Source: an uncultured Oribacterium sp.
GTDB taxonomy: Bacteria; Bacillota; Clostridia; Lachnospirales; Lachnospiraceae
NCBI GenBank assembly: GCA_937927445.1
Contig: CALAOB010000049.1
Coordinates: 1 to 56,509, forward strand
Length of the DNA: 56,509 nt
Reading direction: 5' to 3'
Position numbers and translations under genes: made by a program. Position 1 is the first letter of the stretch, and each line of letters starts with the position of its first letter. Positions 17,996-25,814 of the stretch are shown in pieces. Under the pieces are notes generated by a model. That model saw only the letters and a list, made by a program, of their open reading frames with translations. It searched no databases and had not been told where the DNA came from.

Positions 17996-19249
17996 ATGCT
18001 TGAGATTAAGCTTCCTGAGTCAGAGGCAGCTGCAAAGATTATCGTCGTAGGTGTTGGTGGCGCAGGTAACAACGCGGTAAACCGCATGGTGACGGATGGT
18101 ATCGTGGGCGTCGAGTTCATCGGCATCAATACCGATAAGCAGGCGCTTCAGTACAGCCAGGCACCGACCACGATGCAGATCGGCGAGAAGCTGACGAAGG
18201 GACTCGGCTGCGGCGGCAGACCAGAGGTAGGCGCGAAGGCGGCAGAGGAGAGCTCTGAGGATATCACGGCCGCACTGCAGGGTGCCGATATGGTATTCGT
18301 TACCTGTGGTATGGGTGGCGGAACCGGAACCGGTGCAGCACCGGTCATCGCGAAGATCGCGAAGGATATGGGTATCCTGACCGTCGGCGTCGTGACGAAG
18401 CCGTTCCGTTTCGAGGCTCGTCAGCGTATGACGAACGCCATCGACGGCATCAAGAAGCTGAAGGAGTCCGTAGACACCCTGATCGTCATCCCGAATGATC
18501 GTCTTCTGGAGATCGTTGATCGCAGAACCACGATGCCGGATGCACTGAAGAAGGCCGACGAGGTTCTCCAGCAGGCTGTACAGGGTATCACGGATCTGAT
18601 CAATGTTCCGGGCCTCATCAATCTCGACTTCGCGGATGTTTCTTCTGTTATGAAGGATAAGGGTGTCGCACATGTCGGCATCGGCGCAGCCAAGGGTGAC
18701 GAGAAGGCAACCGAGGCGGTGAAGATGGCGATCTCCAGCCCGCTTCTCGAGACCACCATCGAGGGCGCAACGGATGTGATCATCAACATCTCCGGCGATA
18801 TCTCCCTCGTAGAGGCAAACGAAGCCGCTTCCTATGTAGAGGAGCTGGCAGGTGATAATGCAAACATCATCTTCGGTGCGATGTATGACGAGAATGCCCA
18901 GGATGAGTGTAAGATCACCGTCATCGCAACCGGTATCGAGGATTCTGCGGCTACCAGCTCTGCATTTGATATGCTGAAGAAGCCGGCACAGCCGAAGGCA
19001 GCTGCAGGCGCAGCAGCACAGACACCGGCAGCAGAGCCGACGGTCAGACCGACGATGCCGAGCTTCCTGAACGGAAACACCAGCTTCCAGCCGCAGCTTC
19101 GTCCGACGACACCGGTGACGGCAGCACCGCAGGAGCAGACGCTTACACAGAGTGCAGCACCGGCGCAGGCGCAGCAGCCGACCTTCCGTCCGCAGCAGAA
19201 TAAGGAAATGTCCATCAATATTCCGGACTTCCTGAGAAACAGAAAGTAA
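17996..19249 (+). CDS. ftsZ: Cell division GTPase FtsZ
   Basis: The tubulin homologue that forms the Z ring. Seen: IIVVGVGGAGNNAVNRM, the GTP signature G107-GGTGTG-G113 region (GGGTGTGAAPV), the NTDKQAL loop and the T7 loop region (LINLDFADV). A Gln/Ala/Pro-rich linker of about 80 residues leads to the conserved C-terminal peptide NIPDFLRNRK, which binds partner proteins. A strong AAGGAGG site precedes the ATG. 417 residues. Confidence 0.97.
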   Translation: MLEIKLPESEAAAKIIVVGVGGAGNNAVNRMVTDGIVGVEFIGINTDKQALQYSQAPTTMQIGEKLTKGLGCGGRPEVGAKAAEESSEDITAALQGADMVFVTCGMGGGTGTGAAPVIAKIAKDMGILTVGVVTKPFRFEARQRMTNAIDGIKKLKESVDTLIVIPNDRLLEIVDRRTTMPDALKKADEVLQQAVQGITDLINVPGLINLDFADVSSVMKDKGVAHVGIGAAKGDEKATEAVKMAISSPLLETTIEGATDVIINISGDISLVEANEAASYVEELAGDNANIIFGAMYDENAQDECKITVIATGIEDSAATSSAFDMLKKPAQPKAAAGAAAQTPAAEPTVRPTMPSFLNGNTSFQPQLRPTTPVTAAPQEQTLTQSAAPAQAQQPTFRPQQNKEMSINIPDFLRNRK

Positions 19250-19277
19250 TCACTTCATCCCTGAAGATAGAAATGAG

Positions 19278-19306
19278 AGGCTATGTCTTTACGGCATAGC
19301 CTTTTT
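19278..19306 (+). terminator. Intrinsic terminator after ftsZ
   Basis: AGGCTATG (19278-19285) pairs with CATAGCCT (19295-19302), followed by a T run. It ends the dcw region. Confidence 0.8.
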
Positions 19307-19359
19307 CGTGCTATGATGGATGACGATTTTGTGTATTTTTTTAGATTATTGAGGATAGA

Positions 19360-20952
19360 ATGGCAAGTTTAAAAGAAGAAATCGAGAAGAGACGTACGTT
19401 TGCGATTATTTCTCACCCGGATGCCGGTAAGACGACACTGACGGAGAAGTTCCTCCTGTATGGAGGTGCGATCAATCTCGCAGGTACCGTCAAGGGTCGT
19501 AAGGCGACCAAGCATGCGGTTTCCGACTGGATGGAGATCGAGAAGCAGAGAGGTATCTCGGTTACCTCCTCGGTGCTTCAGTTTAATTATGAAGGAAAGT
19601 GCATTAATATCCTGGATACACCGGGACATCAGGACTTCTCGGAGGATACCTACCGAACCCTGATGGCGGCCGACAGTGCCGTCATGGTCATCGATGGTGC
19701 GAAGGGTGTCGAGCCGCAGACCATCAAGCTGTTCAAGGTCTGCGTGATGCGCCATATCCCGATTTTCACCTTCGTCAACAAGTTTGACCGTGAGGCCCGG
19801 GACCCGTATGAGCTGCTCGATGAGATCGAGAACGTCCTTGGTATCCATACCTGTCCGATCAACTGGCCGATCGGCTGTGGACGTAACTTCAAGGGCGTCT
19901 ATGACCGTGAGACGGAGATGGTGGAGCTCTTTACGGCAAATGCCGGCGGTACGAAGGCTGTGGCCGAGCAGGATGTTTCCATCAACGATCCGGGACTGAA
20001 GGATATGGTCGGCTTTGAATATTATGACAAGCTGCAGGAGGATCTGGAGCTTCTCGATGGCGCCTCCGATGAGTATGATCAGGAGCGTGTTGATCGCGGA
20101 GACCTGACGCCGGTTTTCTTCGGATCGGCCCTTACCAACTTCGGTGTACGGACCTTCCTCGAGCACTTCCTGAAGATGACACTGCCGCCACTTCCGAGAA
20201 ACAGTGACCAGGGCATCATCAATCCGGTGGACGAGGCATTCTCTGCCTTCGTGTTCAAGATCCAGGCCAATATGGATCCGAAGCATCGTGATCGTGTCGC
20301 ATTCATGCGCATCTGCTCCGGTGAATTCGACGCCGGCATGGAAGTCAATCATGTGCAGACCGGCCGTAAGGTGAAGCTGAGTCAGCCGACCCAGATGATG
20401 GCGGATGAGCGAAAGATCGTGGAGAAGGCCTATGCGGGCGATATCATCGGTATCTTCGACCCGGGCATCTTCTCCATCGGTGATACACTGGAGCTTTCGA
20501 GTAAGAAGTTCCGCTATGAGGGTATCCCGACCTTCGCGCCGGAGCACTTCGCGCGTGTGCGCCAGATGGACACCATGAAGCGGAAGCAGTTTGTGAAGGG
20601 TATCTCGCAGATCGCGCAGGAAGGTGCGATCCAGATCTTCCAGGAGTACAACACCGGTATGGAAGAGATCATCGTCGGTGTCGTCGGTGTTCTCCAGTTC
20701 GAGGTACTGAGCTTCCGTCTGAAGAACGAGTACAATGTTGAGATCAAGCTCGACCAGCTGCCATATGGCTATATCCGCTGGGTGGAGAACTACACCGAGG
20801 TTGACATTGACCACATCCAGGGAACCTCCGACATGAAGATCGTAAAGGATCTGAAGGATCGTCCGCTGCTGCTGTTTGCGCACGAGTGGTCCGTCGGTAT
20901 GGTACTCGAGCGGAATAAGGAACTGAAGCTGACGGAATTCAGCCGGAACTGA
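19360..20952 (+). CDS. prfC: Peptide chain release factor 3 (RF3)
   Basis: A translational GTPase that recycles RF1 and RF2. G motifs are SHPDAGKTTLTEK (G1), RGISVTSS (G2), DTPGHQDF (G3) and NKFDRE (G4). The RF3-specific pieces GRKATKHAVSDWMEIEKQ and the C-terminal VVGVLQFEVLSFRLKNEYN distinguish it from EF-G. 530 residues is standard. Confidence 0.96.
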   Translation: MASLKEEIEKRRTFAIISHPDAGKTTLTEKFLLYGGAINLAGTVKGRKATKHAVSDWMEIEKQRGISVTSSVLQFNYEGKCINILDTPGHQDFSEDTYRTLMAADSAVMVIDGAKGVEPQTIKLFKVCVMRHIPIFTFVNKFDREARDPYELLDEIENVLGIHTCPINWPIGCGRNFKGVYDRETEMVELFTANAGGTKAVAEQDVSINDPGLKDMVGFEYYDKLQEDLELLDGASDEYDQERVDRGDLTPVFFGSALTNFGVRTFLEHFLKMTLPPLPRNSDQGIINPVDEAFSAFVFKIQANMDPKHRDRVAFMRICSGEFDAGMEVNHVQTGRKVKLSQPTQMMADERKIVEKAYAGDIIGIFDPGIFSIGDTLELSSKKFRYEGIPTFAPEHFARVRQMDTMKRKQFVKGISQIAQEGAIQIFQEYNTGMEEIIVGVVGVLQFEVLSFRLKNEYNVEIKLDQLPYGYIRWVENYTEVDIDHIQGTSDMKIVKDLKDRPLLLFAHEWSVGMVLERNKELKLTEFSRN

Positions 20953-21058
20953 GGCGGTTTCTACTATTAAAAACGGGAACCGGTGGCTGTGTACGCTGGT
21001 TTCCGATGAAAAAACGGTCATCTGACAGGGATGATCATAGTTGAAAGGACAGACTGTT

Positions 21059-22456
21059 ATGAATGAGAAGGTAAACAAGTGGATCGAAGAGCACATCGAT
21101 GAGTATACGCAGGATCTGATCGATTTCTGCTCGATCAATTCGGTAAAGGGTGCATATGAGGAAGGAAAGCCATACGGTGACGGTTCCTTCGATGCACTGA
21201 ACTTCGGTATCGAGCTGGCCGCGAAGTACGGCTTCCCGGTTCAGAGTTACGATGGTTATGTAGGCACAGCAGACTTCGATGCCTCTCTTCCGAGATGCCT
21301 CGATATGCTGGCACATACCGATGTCGTACCGGCAGGCGAGGGCTGGACGGTGACGGAGCCGTTTAAGCCGATCGTGAAGGACGGCCGTATCTATGGCCGT
21401 GGCACCTCCGACGATAAGGGACCGCTTCTCTGCGCACTGTATGCGATGCGTGCGCTGAAGGAGACTGGTGTCGAGCTGAAGAAGGGCGTACGTCTCATCA
21501 TGGGTGCAGATGAGGAGACCGGCTCCGGTACCGATATCGCGAAGTACTATGCGACCGAGCCGGAGGCAGAGATGACCTTCTCTCCGGATGCAGAGTTCCC
21601 GCTCATCAATATCGAGAAGGGCCAGTTCCGCGGCACGATTTCGAAAAATGTGGAGGAGTCGACTGCACTTCCACGTCTCGTTTCACTCGAGGCAGGTCTC
21701 GCACTGAATGCCGTTCCGCAGAAGGCGACCCTTCGTTTCGAGGGCCTCGATATGAACCTCGCAGAGGCGCCGATGAACGAGGTCAGCGCGCTCTGCGGCG
21801 TAGAGTGCACACAGACCGGTGTGGATGAAATCACGATCGTCGGTGTATCTGCCCACGCGTCTACTCCGGAGGGTGGTAAGAATGCAGGTCTCGCAGCGAT
21901 GATCCTGGCGACGAAGCTGCCGCTCGCTGCCTGTGCACAGGTCGATGCGATCAAGGCCATGCTGGAGATCTTCCCATGGGGAGAGACCGACGGTGCGCAT
22001 CTCGGCATCAAGATGGAGGATGCAGAGTCTCATGCACTGACCTGCACACCGGATCTCTATCATGTGGATCCGACCTATGTCGAAGTGAAGTTCGACAGCC
22101 GTACACCGGTGATGGCGACGAAGGAGAACTGCCAGGATGCAGCCGAGAAGACGGCGCATGCGCATGGCTTCGATTTCGAGACACCGGGTATGATCCCGCC
22201 ACACAGAGTGGCTGCAGACAGTGAATTCGTTCAGAAGCTGCTGCATGCTTATGAGCATGTGACCGGTCTCAAGGGTGAGGCGATGGCCATCGGCGGCGGT
22301 ACCTACGTTCATGACATCAAGAACGGTGTGGCATTCGGTGCCGTTCTTCCGGGCATCGACACGCACATGCATGGTGCGGATGAGTTCTTCGACCTCGAGA
22401 ACATCGTGCTTGCCACCAAGGTCTATGCCGAGGCAATCATAGAGCTCTGCTCATAA
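21059..22456 (+). CDS. M20-family dipeptidase, PepV/Sapep type
   Basis: A metal-dependent cytoplasmic peptidase. Motifs typical of the group are DMLAHTDVVPAGEGW (metal ligand His-x-Asp), YGRGTSDDKGP (bridging Asp), GADEETGSGTD (catalytic Glu-Glu) and SPDAEFPLINIEKG, which is characteristic of PepV/Sapep. It ends with GGGTYVHDIKNGVAFG and GIDTHMHGADE. ATG 21059 follows AAAGGA; an in-frame TTG at 21041 is less likely. 465 residues fits. Probable role is release of amino acids from dipeptides; exact specificity cannot be read. Confidence 0.87.
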   Translation: MNEKVNKWIEEHIDEYTQDLIDFCSINSVKGAYEEGKPYGDGSFDALNFGIELAAKYGFPVQSYDGYVGTADFDASLPRCLDMLAHTDVVPAGEGWTVTEPFKPIVKDGRIYGRGTSDDKGPLLCALYAMRALKETGVELKKGVRLIMGADEETGSGTDIAKYYATEPEAEMTFSPDAEFPLINIEKGQFRGTISKNVEESTALPRLVSLEAGLALNAVPQKATLRFEGLDMNLAEAPMNEVSALCGVECTQTGVDEITIVGVSAHASTPEGGKNAGLAAMILATKLPLAACAQVDAIKAMLEIFPWGETDGAHLGIKMEDAESHALTCTPDLYHVDPTYVEVKFDSRTPVMATKENCQDAAEKTAHAHGFDFETPGMIPPHRVAADSEFVQKLLHAYEHVTGLKGEAMAIGGGTYVHDIKNGVAFGAVLPGIDTHMHGADEFFDLENIVLATKVYAEAIIELCS

Positions 22457-22480
22457 TATATAAAGAAGCATCGAGAGTCG

Positions 22481-22511
22481 AGTCCGCTATAGGCATGCCC
22501 TATAGCGGACT
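22481..22511. terminator. Strong hairpin after the dipeptidase gene
   Basis: A 13-bp perfect stem (22481-22493 with 22499-22511) around a 5-nt loop. The T-tract is poor (ATTGTTA), so termination may be partial. TATAAT at 22517-22522 lies just beyond. Confidence 0.65.
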
Positions 22512-22618
22512 ATTGTTATAATGTATTTGCTTTTAGCTTATAGAAGTCGTAAACTGTGGACATTAAAAAGAGGCGGCGAGTGAAAGACGTCGAACCCGCG
22601 GCCTCGGGAGGATGTAGT

Positions 22619-23644
22619 ATGGCAAAGGGTGATAAGATCATCCGGATGGTGAATATGGGCAAGACCTTCCACACCTCGAGTGGGGACGTGAATGCGCTCG
22701 ATGACATCAATCTGGATATTCTGGAGGGCTCGGTACAGGGTATCATCGGTCTCTCTGGTGCGGGCAAGTCGACACTGGTCCGCTGTATCAATTATCTCGA
22801 GGTCCCGACGAGCGGACAGGTTCTCTTCGAGGGCAAGTCCCTCGGGGATATGAGCGATAAGGAGGTCCGGGAGGCGCGTCGCAAGATGGGCATGATCTTC
22901 CAGCAGTTCAACCTGCTGGATCAGCGGAATCTTCTTCGGAATGTTACCTTCCCGCTGGAGATTGCAGGGGTCGAGAAGAAAAAGGCACAGGAGCGGGCGA
23001 TGGAGCTGCTGAAGCTCGTCGGCCTCGAGGACAGGGTAAAGAACTATCCGTCCCAGCTGTCCGGTGGACAGAAGCAGCGTGTGGCGATCGCACGGGCGCT
23101 CGCGACGAATCCAAAGGTGCTCCTCTGTGATGAGGCGACCTCGGCGCTGGATCCGAAGACCACGAAGCAGATCCTCGATCTTCTGAAGAAGATCAATCAG
23201 GAGATGGGCGTCACGGTCATCGTCATCACGCATCAGATGTCCGTCATCGAAGCCATCTGTGATAATGTCGCCATCATTGACCACAGTCACATCGCGGAAA
23301 GCGGTCCGGTATCGGAGGTCTTCAGTAACCCGAAGACAGAGATCGGACGCCGCCTGATCCTCGGCGATGGCAATGCGAATGCGATCCAGCCGGTGAACTT
23401 CGGTGACAGCAGGAATCCGAAAATCCGCATCATCTTCGACGGACAGAAGGCGCACCGTCCGATCATCTCGGACATCGTGCTGAGCTGCAACGCGCCGGTC
23501 AATATCCTCTTCGCCAACACGAAGGAGGTCGAGGGAAAGGCCGTCGGTCAGATGGTCGTAGAGCTTCCGGACAGTGTGGAGGAGGCAGAGCGCATCACCC
23601 ACTATCTGAGAACGAACGATATCCGTTTTGAGGAGGTGAAGTAA
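22619..23644 (+). CDS. metN: Methionine ABC transporter, ATP-binding protein
   Basis: The ABC ATPase has Walker A GLSGAGKSTLVR, the Q-loop FQQFNLL, signature LSGGQKQRVAIARAL, Walker B VLLCDEATSALD and the H-loop VITHQMSV. The extra ~100-residue C-terminal domain matches the NIL domain used by MetN to sense methionine and inhibit transport. ATG 22619 has GGGAGG upstream; longer in-frame starts do not. Followed by metI 1 nt after the stop. No SAM riboswitch or T-box was recognised in the short leader. Confidence 0.93.
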   Translation: MAKGDKIIRMVNMGKTFHTSSGDVNALDDINLDILEGSVQGIIGLSGAGKSTLVRCINYLEVPTSGQVLFEGKSLGDMSDKEVREARRKMGMIFQQFNLLDQRNLLRNVTFPLEIAGVEKKKAQERAMELLKLVGLEDRVKNYPSQLSGGQKQRVAIARALATNPKVLLCDEATSALDPKTTKQILDLLKKINQEMGVTVIVITHQMSVIEAICDNVAIIDHSHIAESGPVSEVFSNPKTEIGRRLILGDGNANAIQPVNFGDSRNPKIRIIFDGQKAHRPIISDIVLSCNAPVNILFANTKEVEGKAVGQMVVELPDSVEEAERITHYLRTNDIRFEEVK

Positions 23645-23645
23645 G

Positions 23646-24308
23646 ATGGATGCATCATCGATTTCCATGTATCTGAAGGAGACCTGGGCCACCATCTATA
23701 TGACCCTGATCTCGAGCAGTATTTCGTACCTGATCGGCATCCCGCTGGGCGTGATCCTCGTGGTGACGGACAAGGATGGTATCCATCCGATGACACCGGT
23801 CCATACGGTGCTCGGTGTGCTCATCAACATCTTCCGTTCGATTCCGTTCCTGATCCTGCTCGTCATGGTGCTGCCGCTGACGAAGATGCTCGTCGGCACG
23901 ACACTGGGACCGAAGGCCATCATTCCACCGCTGATCATCGCGTCGGCGCCGTACATCGGACGTATGGTGGAGTCGAGTCTGAAGGAGGTCAATGCCGGCG
24001 TCATCGAGGCAGCGAAGTCCATGGGCGCGACGAATACGCAGATCATTTTCAAGGTGCTGCTTCCGGAAGCGAAGCCGAGTCTTCTCGTCGGTGCAGCCAT
24101 CTGTATCACGACGATCCTCAGTTACTCGGCGATGGCCGGTTTCGTCGGTGGTGGCGGACTCGGTGCGATCGCACTGAACTATGGCTACTATCGTTATCAG
24201 ACCGACATCATGCTGATCGCGGTCGCAGTACTGGTGATCCTCGTACAGATCATTCAGGAATTCTGGATGCGCTTAAGTGCGAAAACCGATAAGCGGGCCA
24301 GAAATTAA
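23646..24308 (+). CDS. metI: Methionine ABC transporter, permease
   Basis: About 220 residues with five likely membrane segments and the EAA loop (EAAKSMGATNTQIIFKVLLP) that docks on MetN. FRSIPFLILLVMVLPLTK near residue 60 is typical of MetI. Coupled to metN. Confidence 0.93.
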   Translation: MDASSISMYLKETWATIYMTLISSSISYLIGIPLGVILVVTDKDGIHPMTPVHTVLGVLINIFRSIPFLILLVMVLPLTKMLVGTTLGPKAIIPPLIIASAPYIGRMVESSLKEVNAGVIEAAKSMGATNTQIIFKVLLPEAKPSLLVGAAICITTILSYSAMAGFVGGGGLGAIALNYGYYRYQTDIMLIAVAVLVILVQIIQEFWMRLSAKTDKRARN

Positions 24309-24515
24309 AACAGTATATTCTGCGGTTCCTCTGATTTCCTGTGCAGGGCATCTCTGGCTGACAACATGGTTAGACATCTCAGGAAGACATCGAAGGAAAC
24401 CAACGTGTGGTGAAGATACAAGTCTCTGCCACGCCGGAGGAATCCCGCTGGATATAAATAAACGATGCATATGGTATCGAAGAACCGGTCGAGGACCGGT
24501 GAGGAGGAAAAAATT
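24309..24515 (+). other. 207-nt metI-metQ spacer with hairpin next to the metQ ribosome binding site
   Basis: No gene is visible. ACCGGTC (24484-24490) pairs with GACCGGT (24494-24500) immediately ahead of the GAGGAGG site of metQ. Such hairpins between transporter genes often set higher expression of the binding protein, but no direct evidence is available. Confidence 0.4.
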
Positions 24516-25463
24516 ATGAAGAAGAACATCACACTTGCACTTGCTGCTGTTCTCGCTGCTGCATCCCTTGCAGCCTGCGGTTCATCCAGCACACCAGAGG
24601 CAACCACTGCTGCAGCTACTACCGCTGCTGCAACCGAAGCAGCGACCGAAGCTGCAAGCGAGGCTGCGACAGAGGCTGCTGCGGAGACGACAGCTGCTGC
24701 AGAGGCATCCGATGCCATCGAGCCGCTCGCTGAGCCGGTAGACATCAAGATCGGTGCGACCCCAAGCCCGCACGCAGAGATCCTCGAGGCTGCAAAGGAT
24801 GACCTTGCGGCTGCAGGCATCAACATCGAGATCGTAACCTACAACGATTATGTGCAGCCGAACCTCGCAACCGAGCAGGGTGAGATCCAGGCAAACTACT
24901 TCCAGCACCAGCCATACCTCGATGATTTCAATGCAGAGAACAAGACCAGCCTGGTATCTGTAGGTAAGATCCACTATGAGCCGTTCGGCATCTATGCCGG
25001 CAAGTCTTCTGATCTTGCAAACATCGCCGATGGTGCACAGATCGCTGTTCCGAACGACACCACCAATGAGGCACGTGCCCTTCTCCTTCTTCAGGACAAC
25101 GGCATCATCACCCTGAAGGATGGTGCTGGTCTCAAGGCCACCAAGCAGGATATCGTCGAGAACCCGCATAAGGTAGAGCTTCTCGAGGTTGAGGCTGCAC
25201 AGATTCCGAGATCCATCGATTCCGTAGACTTCGCCTGCATGAACGGTAACTACGCGATCGAGGCCGGCTTCAAGCCATCCGATGCACTGGTTCAGGAGGA
25301 TCCGAACTCCGAGGCTGCACAGACCTATGGTAACATCGTCGCTGTAGCAGAGAAGGACAAGGATGCCGAGTGGGCGAAGAAGCTCGTCGAGGTTCTTCAG
25401 TCGAAGAAGGTTTCCGACTTCATCAACGAGAAGTATGAGGGCGGTGTTATCCCTCTTCAGTAA
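24516..25463 (+). CDS. metQ: Methionine-binding lipoprotein MetQ (NlpA family)
   Basis: A lipoprotein signal with lipobox LAAC (Cys21) is followed by an Ala/Thr/Glu-rich linker (about residues 28-70) that tethers the binding domain. The domain has DIKIGATPSPHAEIL, YVQPNLATEQGEIQANYFQH and PNDTTNEARAL, hallmarks of MetQ. Lgt encoded at 6725 would modify it. 315 residues. Confidence 0.93.
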   Translation: MKKNITLALAAVLAAASLAACGSSSTPEATTAAATTAAATEAATEAASEAATEAAAETTAAAEASDAIEPLAEPVDIKIGATPSPHAEILEAAKDDLAAAGINIEIVTYNDYVQPNLATEQGEIQANYFQHQPYLDDFNAENKTSLVSVGKIHYEPFGIYAGKSSDLANIADGAQIAVPNDTTNEARALLLLQDNGIITLKDGAGLKATKQDIVENPHKVELLEVEAAQIPRSIDSVDFACMNGNYAIEAGFKPSDALVQEDPNSEAAQTYGNIVAVAEKDKDAEWAKKLVEVLQSKKVSDFINEKYEGGVIPLQ

Positions 25464-25537
25464 ATCAGGAAAGCGCGGGTGAGAGACGGCCATAAGCGTC
25501 GATTTCGCCTGCATTGTCCAGACACAGGAAAAGAGCG

Positions 25538-25573
25538 ACAGGCTCCGGAGAGATACTCCGGGGCCTGTTTTTT
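25538..25573 (+). terminator. Intrinsic terminator after metNIQ
   Basis: A 13-pair stem (25538-25550 with 25556-25568, one G-T pair) and a 5-nt loop, followed by six T. Confidence 0.9.
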
Positions 25574-25703
25574 CGTGCGTTCGACGAGCCGCGCGGGTAT
25601 GTGAAGCGGACGGATATAAAAAAGAGGATGGAAAAGACGGGGGCCATAACTTTTGCATTTGGCCCTTTCTATTTTGCTTCTGTCGTAGTATAGTAGACTC
25701 TGC

Positions 25704-25751
25704 ACACAAGATATGGTATATGAGCGGTAGCACAGAAGCAATATTTTGTAA
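25704..25751 (+). promoter_or_regulatory. Tandem NrdR boxes upstream of nrdD
   Basis: Box 1 (25704-25719, ACACAAGATATGGTAT) matches the known ACACWATATATWGTGT consensus at 13 of 16 positions by eye, and box 2 (25736-25751, core CAATATTTTG) at 11 of 16. Their starts are exactly 32 bp apart, the usual three-turn spacing for NrdR. A TATAGT -10-like hexamer lies at 25689-25694, just ahead of box 1, so binding would cover the start region. nrdR itself is encoded at 29857. Confidence 0.75.
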
Positions 25752-25814
25752 ACCGTTAACTATAAAAAAGAAAAATCCGCCGGGCGGAATAAAAGAGAAA
25801 AGGGAGTAAATGTC

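Noticed and set aside
19369..21138. 589-residue minus-strand open frame opposite prfC
   Set aside because: Antisense to a clear RF3 gene, no recognisable domain and no plausible start signal.
22512..22618. SAM riboswitch or T-box ahead of metNIQ
   Set aside because: The leader is too short and shows none of the conserved T-box or SAM-I core sequences; only a weak GAGGC-GCCTC pairing is present.
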